A model generated the notes under the pieces. It saw only the letters and a program-made list of their open reading frames with translations, did not search any database and had not been told where the DNA came from. Source: Paenibacillus polymyxa (GTDB lineage: Bacteria > Bacillota > Bacilli > Paenibacillales > Paenibacillaceae). From it: a stretch of DNA of 64,000 nucleotides. The stretch covers positions 2,688,001 through 2,752,000 of the forward strand of contig NZ_CP015423.1 in NCBI RefSeq assembly GCF_001719045.1. Direction: 5' to 3'. A program made the position numbers and the translations under genes. Below, in pieces: positions 53,728 through 62,843 of this stretch. Numbering within the stretch: the stretch's first letter is position 1; every line of letters begins with the position of its first letter.

Positions 53728-54456
53728 ATGACCATTGGGAAAACAGCTCTTATTACTGGGGCCAACAAAGGCATCGGGTATGAAACAGCCAGACAATTGG
53801 GGGGTATGGGTCTTACAATCCTGATTGGCTCACGGAATGAGCAGAGCGGCCGGGAAGCGGTGGCTAAGTTGGCTAATGAGGGAGTAGAAGCCCGATTTAT
53901 TTTGTTAGACGTGACGAATCAAAGTACGATTGATTCCGCAGTCCAACAGATCAAACAAGAATTCGGTTCCCTTGATGTACTCATCAACAATGCCGGCATA
54001 TCTTTAGGAGGAGCCACTCCTCCAAGTCAGTTCTCTTTGGACGATTTAAGAGAAACGTATGAAACGAACTTGTTCGGTTTGGTCGCCGTGACGCAAGCCA
54101 TGCTACCTTTATTGCAAGAATCTCCATGCGGTAGAATCGTTAACTTGTCGAGTGGCCTTGGTTCGTTAACCTATAATAGCGATCCTGAGCATAAGCATGC
54201 CCAATTTAATTTGCTTGCCTATAATAGCAGTAAAGCAGCGGTTAATATGTTCACCGTCACCCTTGCCAAAGAATTCAAAGACTCACCTCTCAAAATCAAT
54301 TCGGCTGACCCTGGCTTTACCGCCACTGACTTAAATGGCTTTACAGGACCGGGTTCGGTACAACAAGCTGCTGCTGTCGTTGTTCGTTTAGCCACTTTAA
54401 ATAATGACGGGCCGTCAGGAGGGTTTTTCGACTCGAATGGAGAAGTGCCTTGGTAA
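53728..54456 (+). CDS. SDR carbonyl-reductase-like enzyme
   Basis: A 242-residue SDR similar to carbonyl reductase 1-type enzymes. It has TGANKGIG at 10-17, NNAG at 87-90, catalytic Ser141-142 region, Tyr165 and Lys169 (YNSSK), with the extra segment (SDPEHKHAQF) before the Tyr that marks this subgroup. It probably reduces reactive carbonyls with NADPH. It is first gene of an operon with the MerR regulator 27 bases later and is controlled from a MerR-type promoter. The ribosome site is AGAGGA. Confidence 0.88.
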   Translation: MTIGKTALITGANKGIGYETARQLGGMGLTILIGSRNEQSGREAVAKLANEGVEARFILLDVTNQSTIDSAVQQIKQEFGSLDVLINNAGISLGGATPPSQFSLDDLRETYETNLFGLVAVTQAMLPLLQESPCGRIVNLSSGLGSLTYNSDPEHKHAQFNLLAYNSSKAAVNMFTVTLAKEFKDSPLKINSADPGFTATDLNGFTGPGSVQQAAAVVVRLATLNNDGPSGGFFDSNGEVPW

Positions 54457-54483
54457 TCGTTACAATTAAGGAGTGGGATACTT

Positions 54484-54899
54484 TGCAGGAAATTCCGGAG
54501 ACCATAACCTCTATTAGTCAAGCTGCAAAACTAACAGGTTTAACAGAAGATACTATACGCTATTATGAGCGAATTGGCTTACTGCCTTATGCAGAACGAA
54601 AGGCTAACGGACACAGGTTCTACAGTAGAGATCAGATTCTGGGGATTATCTTTTTAACCCGATTAAAAGCTACTGGAATGACTATAGAGGAAATGAAGCA
54701 TTATCGAGAACTTTCGATGCAAGGCAACAGCACCATTCCGATCAGACAATCCTTACTTGAGAAACATAATCAGAAGATTCAACAAGAAATTTCCAGACTA
54801 ATGGAAACCCAAAAAATTATTGAATATAAGCTCAACCATTATCGTGACCTCTCTACCAATCCTGATCTTAGCGACACGAATTGCAACCCCCTTTTTTAA
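54484..54899 (+). CDS. MerR-family regulator (AdhR-like)
   Basis: A 138-residue MerR activator. The winged helix has ISQAAKLTGLTEDTIRYYERIGLLPYAERKANGHRFYSRDQI, then a dimerisation helix. Its C-terminal part is short and has a single Cys near the end (DTNCNPLF). The TTG at 54484 follows AAGGAG correctly; the longer frame overlaps the SDR gene. It is co-transcribed with the SDR from a promoter with a 19-base spacer dyad, so positive autoregulation by aldehydes or other electrophiles is likely. The last codons and the stop are inside the terminator. Confidence 0.88.
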
Positions 54900-54906
54900 G
54901 GGGGTT
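54885..54906 (+). terminator. Terminator containing the merR stop codon
   Basis: AACCCCCTT / AAGGGGGTT, a 9-bp perfect stem with a four-T loop, then TTTT. It encodes the C-terminal Asn-Pro-Leu-Phe and stop of the regulator. Confidence 0.88.
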
Positions 54907-54988
54907 TTTTATTTTCAGCGGGAGATTGATGGAGCTCCCTTAATTCCCTATAATCCAAATATAGTATGAATTTCTAGGGGGAATAACG

Positions 54989-55864
54989 GTGATCACCTAT
55001 GTGAGATGCAATGACGTCAGTATGGAACACATTTTTCAAGCGTTTTCGCTTGGGTTCTCGGATTATTCCATTCGCCTGACCATGGATCAGGACGATTTCG
55101 CAGCACGTTTTTTTGGTCCAGAGGGTAATACACGGAATCACTCTTTCCTTGCCATGGATGAGGATCAACCGATCGGCTTAATTCTCGGCGGTGTCCGGCA
55201 GTTCGACGGGTACAAGACCATGCGTTGCGGCACGCTATGCATCGCTCCGGTTTACCGCGGTCAGGGGATTAGCAACAAGTTGCTGGAATTACATAAACAA
55301 ACAGCCATCTCCGCGGGTTGCCAGCAGCTATGGCTTGAAGTCATCAAGGATAATCATCGGGCCGTCAAATTATATGAAAAGCAAGGCTATCAGCCACGCT
55401 ATACGCTGAAATACTACAACGGCACTCTGCCCTCCGCGCCACCCGCTGCCCTCTCATCTTCGTATATTTTTAAGGAAGTTACATTTGATGACATCGCAGC
55501 TTTTCGAAAGACCCTTATCGACTGCCACATCCATTGGCAAAGTGACACACCTTATTACGCCACCAGTACACAGGAAGCTTTTCTCGGCATCTACGAAGTA
55601 AATCAAACGTGCCTCGGCATGGTGAGCATGAGTGCTAAGGGTAAAATCAACTTTCTTTGGGTCGATCCTAAGCATCGCAACCAAGGATTAGGATGCGCCC
55701 TCCTTCATAGAGCAGCAGAGATCCAAAAGATTGAGAAGGTGAACATCTGTCTGTCTGACAATGACTCTCTTGAAGGCTTTATCCAAAAAATAGGTCTCTT
55801 GAAAGACCCCATTGAGCAATATGAAATGGGTATGCCGCTGAAGGTCGATCATGTTGTACAATGA
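54989..55864 (+). CDS. Tandem GNAT acetyltransferase
   Basis: A 291-residue protein with two GNAT domains. The N-terminal one (1-150) has the acetyl-CoA loop YRGQGIS and HRAVKLYEKQGYQPRYTLKYY. The C-terminal one (about 155-285) is degenerate overall but keeps a loop HRNQGLGCALL. It starts at GTG 54989 behind GGGGGAA. Tandem GNATs usually have one catalytic and one structural half. The substrate is unknown. It is monocistronic. Confidence 0.85.
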   Translation: MITYVRCNDVSMEHIFQAFSLGFSDYSIRLTMDQDDFAARFFGPEGNTRNHSFLAMDEDQPIGLILGGVRQFDGYKTMRCGTLCIAPVYRGQGISNKLLELHKQTAISAGCQQLWLEVIKDNHRAVKLYEKQGYQPRYTLKYYNGTLPSAPPAALSSSYIFKEVTFDDIAAFRKTLIDCHIHWQSDTPYYATSTQEAFLGIYEVNQTCLGMVSMSAKGKINFLWVDPKHRNQGLGCALLHRAAEIQKIEKVNICLSDNDSLEGFIQKIGLLKDPIEQYEMGMPLKVDHVVQ

Positions 55865-55912
55865 TCAACCTTCTTCCTATCCATGCTCCCCTGCTTGATT
55901 CACCTACATCTA

Positions 55913-56518
55913 TCATTTCTGAGAACGATTGATATACACTGATTTGAGCAATGCGCACATATAAAGATCATCATATTTTCCTAACGTAAATTCATATTGG
56001 GAGAGGAGCCCTTCTTGCCGAAAGCCTGCTTTTTCAAGCAACCGCAAGGATTGTGCATTCTCTGGCTCTACTAGCGCCTGAATGCGGTTCAATGAGAGGG
56101 TGTTAAACCCATAGTCGATTACAGCTGCAAGTACCTCCGACATTAGCCCTTGGCCCCAATAGACTCTGGACAATTCATAGCCCATTTCTGCCCGGTGATG
56201 ACGTTGATCCCAGTTATGAAATCCGCAAGAACCGATGATTTTACCTTCATTTGTTTGAATAGCCCAGCGGATTCCCTGATCTGTCTCAAAAATCTGATCA
56301 TACCAACTAATCTCATCCAGCGCATCCTGTTCAGACTCAAACGGGCTCAGTCCATAAAACTTCATAACCTGCTCATCTGAAAAGTATTCCAACATGTCCT
56401 TGCTGTCCGTCGCTACCATTTTTCGTAATATGAGACGTTCAGTCGTTATAACCGGAAACTCACCTTTCACATTCTCACCTTTTGTTGCCTTGTTCGCTTT
56501 TGCCAGTTCTTCTTGCAT
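55913..56518 (-). CDS. GNAT acetyltransferase, RimJ/RimL-like
   Basis: A 201-residue acetyltransferase with the RimJ-type start TERLILRKMVATDSKDMLEYFSDEQVMKFYG, the CoA-binding loop YWGQGLMSEV and AQSLRLLEKAGFRQEG. An N-terminal ~20-residue polar extension precedes the domain. I use the ATG at 56518, seven bases after GGGAGG; the frame opens earlier. N-terminal protein or small-molecule acetylation are both possible. It is convergent with the tandem GNAT gene. Confidence 0.85.
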   Translation of the reverse strand: MQEELAKANKATKGENVKGEFPVITTERLILRKMVATDSKDMLEYFSDEQVMKFYGLSPFESEQDALDEISWYDQIFETDQGIRWAIQTNEGKIIGSCGFHNWDQRHHRAEMGYELSRVYWGQGLMSEVLAAVIDYGFNTLSLNRIQALVEPENAQSLRLLEKAGFRQEGLLSQYEFTLGKYDDLYMCALLKSVYINRSQK

Positions 56519-56701
56519 ACCCATACCTCCCGAGTTCAATAATCGCTTATCGTTACTTTCTTCTTCCAATTATAGAGTAAATGGGAGGAAGGGATATTTA
56601 TAATAATTTCTTTGTTTATAGAATGTTTTCCTAAACATGGATTATAAAATGACCGTTAATATAAGGAGTGTGTTTTTAATTATTAAGAAGAGGTGTATTT
56701 T

Positions 56702-57823
56702 TTGGACGAACAGCACATATCACACATTCCGCAGGAAACTTCAAGACAGACGTACATTCAGCATGGTCAAAATTATGGGGTAGATCCAAACAGGATGGCG
56801 GCGTTATCAAAAACATACGGGAATTCTACTCTGTTTAGACGGTGGGGAGCAACGGTTTTTGATTGCATATTTTTTGTAATCGGGTATACTTGTTTTTTTA
56901 TTTCTGTCATTCAAATAACGGACAGATGGTTTTTGCCTTTAGCGATTGCAACCCGTTGTATTCTGCTTATTGCTTTCTTCAGCTATTATTTACTTTTGGA
57001 AGGTTACACAGGCTATACGCTGGGTAAGTTCGTTTTTCGTATTCAGGTGGTTAACGGGGAAGGAAAGCCTCCTGGTTTTCTTAAATCACTCATTCGTACG
57101 CTGCTCAGGCTAATCGACACCAATCCATTGCTAATGGGTGGGATACCTGCTGGTATCAGTGTGTTAGTAACTGCATCAAGACAACGAATTGGAGATTTAG
57201 CTGCAGGTACATATGTTGTAAAGGTACGGGATTTAGAGCCGATTAGCAAAAAGACAATGAAACGTTCGCTCTTTATATTTTTTACCGCAATGGTGATCTT
57301 GGGAGCCTCGTTTGTAAATGCTATTTTTATACTTGCAGACAGTTACGTACCTCCTGAAGTTCCGGTGAGTAAGAAAGAGCAAAGCTATGTAAGTAAAGAT
57401 GGACGGTTTCAAATCACGGCCCCGCTGGACTGGTCAACAGACCCGGACCGTGAAGGAAAGGCAGAGATTGCAATATTCAATCCGTACATCCAAAAGTCCG
57501 TTGTGGTACTATCCCACTCAAAAAAGCAATTGGGCAATATAACTCTCCAACAGTATGGTAAGAAAGCTGAAAATAACTTAACCAAAGAGTGGAACCTGTC
57601 CAGTGTAGGACCTGTCTCTAACACAACCATTTATGGATATCCTGCCCTTGAGTTCGTGATTAAAGGCAAGAAAGATGTGGACAAATATGTTACCCATGTA
57701 GCGATTATTGAGACCGAAAGTAATTACTACCAGGTGCTTGGATATGCACCAGCGTCTAAAGATGCCCGTTTAAAGAAAGAACTACACGACATAACCTATA
57801 GCTTCCGCGAGGTTCGTCATTAG
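56702..57823 (+). CDS. RDD-family membrane protein with C-terminal extracellular PsbP-like domain
   Basis: A 373-residue protein: cytosolic N-tail, RDD domain (about 45-180; RRWGATVFDCIFFVIG and RIGDLAAGTYVVKV, with three membrane helices), a further helix (about 195-218), then a C-terminal ~150-residue soluble domain (YVSKDGRFQITAPLDWSTDP ... YYQVLGYAP) of PsbP/DUF1795 type, predicted outside the membrane. RDD proteins are linked to osmotic or ion transport in some cases, but the function here is unknown. It starts at TTG 56702 after AGAGGTG. It is monocistronic. Confidence 0.8.
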   Translation: MDEQHISHIPQETSRQTYIQHGQNYGVDPNRMAALSKTYGNSTLFRRWGATVFDCIFFVIGYTCFFISVIQITDRWFLPLAIATRCILLIAFFSYYLLLEGYTGYTLGKFVFRIQVVNGEGKPPGFLKSLIRTLLRLIDTNPLLMGGIPAGISVLVTASRQRIGDLAAGTYVVKVRDLEPISKKTMKRSLFIFFTAMVILGASFVNAIFILADSYVPPEVPVSKKEQSYVSKDGRFQITAPLDWSTDPDREGKAEIAIFNPYIQKSVVVLSHSKKQLGNITLQQYGKKAENNLTKEWNLSSVGPVSNTTIYGYPALEFVIKGKKDVDKYVTHVAIIETESNYYQVLGYAPASKDARLKKELHDITYSFREVRH

Positions 57824-57861
57824 ACAGCGTGGCTGGCAATAAAAAGGATAGACACAAAAAG

Positions 57862-57889
57862 CAGGTGCTCCTATGAGCCCTGTTTTTTT
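57862..57889 (+). terminator. Terminator after the RDD gene
   Basis: CAGG-GCTC (one bulged T) pairs with GAGC-CCTG, then seven T. The stretch from here to the CdaR gene (57890-58117) shows no other gene. Confidence 0.8.
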
Positions 57890-58117
57890 GCGTACAACTA
57901 TACTCTTCCTTAGATTACACTCAATACAAAAATATATAACATCGTCTAATGGATTATCATAATACGCTGCAATTTCACATCTATGATAAAATTGACTGAC
58001 ATGTTCGGTAATCCGCCTTATCATATTGTTCAGATGCACAATGAATTGAAAACCCTTTCATTAAGGTGGTACATTAAAATACGCTATATCACTATAGCTA
58101 AAGGAGGAATCCGGATT

Positions 58118-59158
58118 TTGTTTCAGCTCTCCGAAAAACAAGCCCAAGACATCGTAGACAAAATGATGAAGGATATTCCATACAATATAAATATTATGAA
58201 TGAACGAGGCATCATCATTGGCAGCGGCGAGAGTGAACGAATCGGAACCATTCACCAAGGAGCTGTTCAGGCGCTCGAAACTGGGAAAATGGTTGAAGTG
58301 TGGCAGGACGGCCACTATGAGAAAAAGGGAACCAATGAACCGATTGTCATTCATCATGAGTTAGTTGGTGTCATTGGTATTTCAGGCAATCCCGATGAAG
58401 TGCGTCCTTTTTGCAATATTGTTAAAACTACGGTGTCTCTCCTGATTGAACAGCGCATCTCGCTGGAGCATCTGGCCCATGAAGCCAATCGCAAAAAATC
58501 TGTGCTGGAAATGTTGTTAAATCATCAAGGAGCCTACACGCAAAAAATAAAAAAAGAAGCCGCTCAATATCACATTGATTTGCTTCTAAAAACTTCGGCT
58601 GTATATGTAAAGTATCTGCCTGCTGATCCAGCTCATTTAGCCGAGTTGTCCAATATATTCATGCAGCATCCGTCCTTTCGTATGGAGGAAGACTGCTATC
58701 TCATTCTGATACAAAATCAGGAGCCGACAGACAAACTGCTAGAGCCACTTGTGCGTAGCCATCCCGATGTGCTGATTACGGTCAGCAGACAGGAGCACAA
58801 CATTGCGGATGTTTATATGCAAGCCAAGTCAGCTATGAATGTTTTACTGGCTTTGCGCCCGCCTGTGCAAAAAATTTCTTTTGCGGAAGTCGAGTTTCTG
58901 GTCAAATTGAGTCAAACGAACCTGACGAACACGATCTATCTGGTTAGCAAGCTGGAAGATACTGTGGATTTGCTGGATACGCTGCGAAGCTTTATTAACC
59001 ATAACGGCAGTGTCTCCTTCACCGCAGATGAATTAAATATTCACCGAAATACGCTGCAATACCGCCTGAAGCGCATCCATACCTTAACCGGTAAAGATCC
59101 CCGGAACCTCCTTCAGCTTTTTGAGCTTACGCATGGCTTATTGGCACTGTATCAATGA
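58118..59158 (+). CDS. CdaR-family sugar-diacid/glycerate regulator
   Basis: A 346-residue regulator with an N-terminal diacid-recognition domain (FQLSEKQAQDIVDKMMKDIPYNINIMNERGIIIGSGE ... VIGISGNPDEVRPF) and a C-terminal PucR-type helix-turn-helix (VSFTADELNIHRNTLQYRLKRIHTLTG). It starts at TTG 58118 behind AAAGGAGG; ATGs further upstream lack ribosome sites. It converges with glxK-gntP, which it most likely controls, as CdaR does for glycerate and glucarate genes in E. coli. Glycerate is the likely inducer. Confidence 0.88.
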   Translation: MFQLSEKQAQDIVDKMMKDIPYNINIMNERGIIIGSGESERIGTIHQGAVQALETGKMVEVWQDGHYEKKGTNEPIVIHHELVGVIGISGNPDEVRPFCNIVKTTVSLLIEQRISLEHLAHEANRKKSVLEMLLNHQGAYTQKIKKEAAQYHIDLLLKTSAVYVKYLPADPAHLAELSNIFMQHPSFRMEEDCYLILIQNQEPTDKLLEPLVRSHPDVLITVSRQEHNIADVYMQAKSAMNVLLALRPPVQKISFAEVEFLVKLSQTNLTNTIYLVSKLEDTVDLLDTLRSFINHNGSVSFTADELNIHRNTLQYRLKRIHTLTGKDPRNLLQLFELTHGLLALYQ

Positions 59159-59331
59159 ACTGCTGTTTCACGCCAGACCATGCGCCAGTAATATCATATT
59201 TCCGCTCGCCGTCACTCCCCAATTTCTCAGTCAATCCGGCTTTGGCTAAGTTCGGGATTACAGGCGAGCGCTCGTATTATATCGTATTTGTATGATGCCG
59301 TTTTATGTTTATAACCCACTTCTCCATCTGT

Positions 59332-60477
59332 TCATTTCTCGCTGAACTGAAGTACTCTTGCGATATTCTCGCACGTACGCTCTACGTTTTGCGGCCCTTC
59401 GGCCAGCAGCTTACCGAGCTCCGAGGCTCCCGGCACGATGCCAAACACCGCATCGATCCCTTCCTTGTACAACGTGTCGATCCCTTCCCCAATATAACCT
59501 GCGACCGCAATGACCTTTTTACCAGACTGTTTTGCCGCCTGAGCTACTCCATAAGGAGTTTTACCGAATTTGGTCTGAAAATCAATACCGCCTTCCCCCG
59601 TCAAAACGATATCGGCAGTGGCGAGCTTTTGTTTTAAACCGGTGTATTCAATCACAATTTCAATGCCTTTTTGCAGCGTCGCCTGAGTGAAAATCAATAA
59701 GCCCGCACCCAATCCACCTGCTGCGCCTGCGCCTGGGAGATCGCGCACATCCTTGCCCAGCTGCTGTTTCACCACATCGGCGTAATGAGCAAGATTGGCA
59801 TCCAATTGCTGCACCATCTCCGGGGTTGCCCCTTTTTGTGGCCCGAATACTTGAGATGCCCCATGCTCTCCGCACAGCGGATTTGTCACATCACAGGCAA
59901 CAATCAGTTGTACCTGCTGCAAGCGGTCATCCAGTGATGAAATATCAACACTGGCCAGCTCGCCCAGACTACCGCCGCCGCGCGGAAGAGTATTACCTGT
60001 TGCATCCAAAAATCTGGCGCCCAGCGCTTCCGCCATTCCTATACCGCCATCATTCGTCGCGCTTCCGCCAATGCCGATGATAATTTTTCGAATTCCCTGG
60101 TTCAGACATTCACGGATTAACTCCCCTGTGCCGTAGGTTGTTGTCTTTAACGGGTTTTTGTTATCCTTGTTGACCAAATGAATTCCACTGGCGGATGCCA
60201 TCTCGATTGCCGCCGTGGTGCCGTCTCCCAGCAAGCCGTATGCAGCAGTTACAGGTTCTCCAAGCGGTCCTGTCACCTCGATATAACGAATCTGCCCGCC
60301 TGTCGCATCCACCAGTGACTGCACCGTTCCTTCACCGCCGTCCGCCATCGGTACGTGGACATAATTCGCTGCCGGATAGACCTTGCGCAGTCCTTTCTCC
60401 ATCGCGATACACACTTCTTTAGCCGTCATGCTTTCTTTAAAAGAATCTGGTGCCAGCACAAATGTTTTCTCTCTCAT
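59332..60477 (-). CDS. glxK: Glycerate kinase
   Basis: A 381-residue type II glycerate kinase (GarK/GlxK family) that phosphorylates glycerate with ATP to 2- or 3-phosphoglycerate, feeding lower glycolysis. It shows the N-terminal LAPDSFKESMTAKEVC, ADGGEGTV, IIGIGGSATNDGGIGMAEALGARF and GEGGIDFQTKFGKTPYGVA motifs of this family. It follows gntP by 21 bases with GGGGTGA as ribosome site. No good terminator is seen after it. Length and motifs are normal. Confidence 0.94.
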   Translation of the reverse strand: MREKTFVLAPDSFKESMTAKEVCIAMEKGLRKVYPAANYVHVPMADGGEGTVQSLVDATGGQIRYIEVTGPLGEPVTAAYGLLGDGTTAAIEMASASGIHLVNKDNKNPLKTTTYGTGELIRECLNQGIRKIIIGIGGSATNDGGIGMAEALGARFLDATGNTLPRGGGSLGELASVDISSLDDRLQQVQLIVACDVTNPLCGEHGASQVFGPQKGATPEMVQQLDANLAHYADVVKQQLGKDVRDLPGAGAAGGLGAGLLIFTQATLQKGIEIVIEYTGLKQKLATADIVLTGEGGIDFQTKFGKTPYGVAQAAKQSGKKVIAVAGYIGEGIDTLYKEGIDAVFGIVPGASELGKLLAEGPQNVERTCENIARVLQFSEK

Positions 60478-60498
60478 CTTCTCACCCCATCGTGAATA

Positions 60499-61794
60499 TT
60501 AAAGTAAAAATCCATACATGATTGTCGCTACAATTGCCATCGTTCCACCCACAATAGCTTCGTAAGGAATCAATCCCATCCGTTGTTTAATGCTCATTTT
60601 CATGCTGTCTGCCGTGACGTGAAAATAGTTGCCCTGCGGCAAGGAATCAATGACTGTAGCTCCTGTATGCACCATCACAGCTGCAGCGAGTGGGGCCGTT
60701 CCCATGTTCAGAATGGCTTCCCCAAACGAGCCTGTCGCCAAAATAACGCCAGTCGAGGTGGACGCCGTAGCAGCTGCCATCAGAATACCTGCAAGCGGTG
60801 CCAAAAATGTACCGGAAACTCCCGAAGCTTCAATCAGGCCAACCACCTGAGCAGACAAGTTGGAGGCAGAGATCAGACCCGCAATCCCGCCTGCACCGAT
60901 CAAAATCAGCACGGTCGCCGTCATTTTATTCAAACCGGAGGCCGAATACTTCAGGATATTGCGCCCTTGTCCCATGGCCAGCATACCTACAATCCCAGCG
61001 ACCGGCAAAATATACATCGCATCCACCTTGAAATTCGAAAGTGCTTCAATACCAGAGATGGAACCAATCGGGTTAATCATCAGCAAAATAACAGCTACCA
61101 GCGGGGCTACAATCGCCCGTCCCAACGCTGGATATTTTGATGTATCGACATCACTGTCCATGATATCCTGGTCGGACACCTTCACACCTTTGGTTTTCAA
61201 CAGAGATGCCACCAAAACAGTCATGATTAAACCGCATATCGCAGGAACCACACCCGCCAACATCACGTGGCTTAAATCCAGATTAAATCCGCGCGCCGCT
61301 GCAATCGTATTAGGATTGGGAGAGATGATGTTCCCCGCTTTTCCGCCTCCAGACAAAGCCAACAGGAGCGCCAGCTTGGAAATCCCCATTTTGTTACCGA
61401 CCGACAATGCAATAGGTGCCACAATCAACACGGCAACGGGAATAAATACACCTACCGCCGTAATAATCATCGTCGCCAAGGCTAGTGCGAGTATCGCTTT
61501 ACTGCCGCCGAACTTCTTTACAATAGCCTGCGCAATCGTCTCCGCTGCCCCGGATTCCATCATTACACCTGCCAATACACCTGCGGCAAGCACACGAATG
61601 ACCGTCCCCATCACACTTTGCGTACCGCTTATTAACACGCTGATCGTCTGTTCCAAATTGGCTCCGCCCAATAAAGCGCCTACAATAGCTCCCAAAAATA
61701 AAGCGTAAACCGGATTCAGCTTTCTTAATATCAGAATAATTGCAATAGCCAGCCCTGCCAGAGCTCCTATCCAACTGATCGTCAATCCTTCCAT
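60499..61794 (-). CDS. GntP-family permease, probably glycerate/gluconate uptake
   Basis: A 431-residue permease with about twelve to fourteen membrane segments and the GntP-type LLALSGGGKAGNIISPNPNTIAAARGF motif near 150-175. GntP carriers import gluconate, glycerate and related hydroxy acids with protons. First gene of the gntP-glxK operon, hence glycerate is the likeliest substrate. GGGGGG precedes the ATG. A perfect cre match overlies the promoter. Confidence 0.9.
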   Translation of the reverse strand: MEGLTISWIGALAGLAIAIILILRKLNPVYALFLGAIVGALLGGANLEQTISVLISGTQSVMGTVIRVLAAGVLAGVMMESGAAETIAQAIVKKFGGSKAILALALATMIITAVGVFIPVAVLIVAPIALSVGNKMGISKLALLLALSGGGKAGNIISPNPNTIAAARGFNLDLSHVMLAGVVPAICGLIMTVLVASLLKTKGVKVSDQDIMDSDVDTSKYPALGRAIVAPLVAVILLMINPIGSISGIEALSNFKVDAMYILPVAGIVGMLAMGQGRNILKYSASGLNKMTATVLILIGAGGIAGLISASNLSAQVVGLIEASGVSGTFLAPLAGILMAAATASTSTGVILATGSFGEAILNMGTAPLAAAVMVHTGATVIDSLPQGNYFHVTADSMKMSIKQRMGLIPYEAIVGGTMAIVATIMYGFLL

Positions 61795-61818
61795 CTGTCT
61801 AACCCCCCGGGCAATTTT

Positions 61819-61833
61819 TGATTACGCTTTCAT
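61819..61833 (-). promoter_or_regulatory. CcpA cre site at the gntP-glxK promoter
   Basis: Minus-strand ATGAAAGCGTAATCA matches WTGNAANCGNWNNCW at every position and directly abuts a TATAAT -10 (61838-61833), so CcpA would block initiation. Confidence 0.8.
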
Positions 61834-62034
61834 TATATCGATTGCCGCACGTTAAAAATATTGAAGAACAGACGAAATTGATTGTGCATTTGAACAAAAA
61901 ATCCGAACTTCAATTGGAACCTATAGTTGAAATCAGTATGGAGTCTAGCATTATATATGAGAAGATCCGAACAGGATCTATGTCTTAATATGCAATTTTC
62001 ATTTTATGTATAGTGGCGTTACAAAACAAATTTA

Positions 62035-62088
62035 ATGTATACGCTTGCAAATTTAAAATTTCAGATTATAATACCTGTATACAAGTAT
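62035..62088 (+). promoter_or_regulatory. gntR promoter with GntR operator and cre-like site
   Basis: TTGCAA (62045-62050) and TATAAT (62067-62072) are spaced 16 bases. ATACCTGTATACAAGTAT (62071-62088) matches the B. subtilis GntR operator I recall at 17 of 18 bases and overlaps the -10 region. ATGTATACGCTTGCA (62035-62049) is one base off the cre consensus and overlaps the -35. The gene-free stretch 61795-62111 is explained by this and the gntP promoter. Confidence 0.85.
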
Positions 62089-62111
62089 ACTTGATTAATT
62101 GAGAAGGTGAA

Positions 62112-62843
62112 ATGATGGTCGAATCAGAATTCCTATATCCCTCCAAATGGCTTTTAAAAGCCTCAGCTGGTGATCGCGTAACATCCGAGCTTAGAATGCG
62201 CATTATTTCTGGCGGGATTGAAAGCGGTACCATATTATCTGAAAATAAACTAGCTGCTGATTTCACTGTAAGTCGCTCACCCATTCGTGAAGCGTTAAAA
62301 ATACTGGCATCCGAAAATATCATTCGATTAGAAAGAATGGGAGCCGTTGTTATTGGCCTATCAGAAAAAGAAATAGAAGAAATTTATGATGTCCGTCTGC
62401 TCATAGAATCCTTCGTATTTGAACGTCTTGTAAAGATGGACACTAATGATTTGACGAAGGAACTTAGTAAAATACTCGAAATGATGAAAGTTGCCGTCAA
62501 ATATAATGATGCTGATGAGTTTTCATATCAAGATGTCTTGTTCCATGAAACGATTATTCGTGCAGTCAATCATTCACATATTCTGATGATCTGGAATAAT
62601 TTAAAGCCTGTTATGGAAAGTCTCATTCTTTTGTCGATGCGTATGCGTTTCACTGAAAAGTATGAAGATTTTACACGGATTATAAACAATCACGAACTTT
62701 ATATTGAAGCAATCAAAGTAAAAGATAGAGACCTCATGATCAAGTCTTTACATGAAAACTTTGATGATGTTCAAGGTAAAGTAGAAGACCTATGGATGTC
62801 ACAACAAATGCTATCTAAAGGAGTCGTGCAACAAAATGACTAA
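62112..62843 (+). CDS. gntR: Gluconate operon repressor
   Basis: A 243-residue FadR/FCD-subfamily GntR regulator. The winged helix covers about residues 20-85 (RVTSELRMRIISGGIESGTILSENKLAADFTVSRSPIREALKILASENII) and the helical FCD ligand domain about 95-235. In B. subtilis GntR represses the gnt operon and is released by gluconate; here the operator just upstream is nearly identical. The start is ATG 62112 (a second ATG follows) after GAAGGTGA. It overlaps gntK by eight bases. The region looks more AT-rich than the glycerate genes to the left. Confidence 0.92.
   Translation: MMVESEFLYPSKWLLKASAGDRVTSELRMRIISGGIESGTILSENKLAADFTVSRSPIREALKILASENIIRLERMGAVVIGLSEKEIEEIYDVRLLIESFVFERLVKMDTNDLTKELSKILEMMKVAVKYNDADEFSYQDVLFHETIIRAVNHSHILMIWNNLKPVMESLILLSMRMRFTEKYEDFTRIINNHELYIEAIKVKDRDLMIKSLHENFDDVQGKVEDLWMSQQMLSKGVVQQND

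Noticed and set aside
58118..59158. CdaR as regulator of cyclic-di-AMP synthesis
   Set aside because: The name is shared, but this protein has the diacid-binding and PucR HTH domains and sits by glycerate genes; it has no YbbR repeats.
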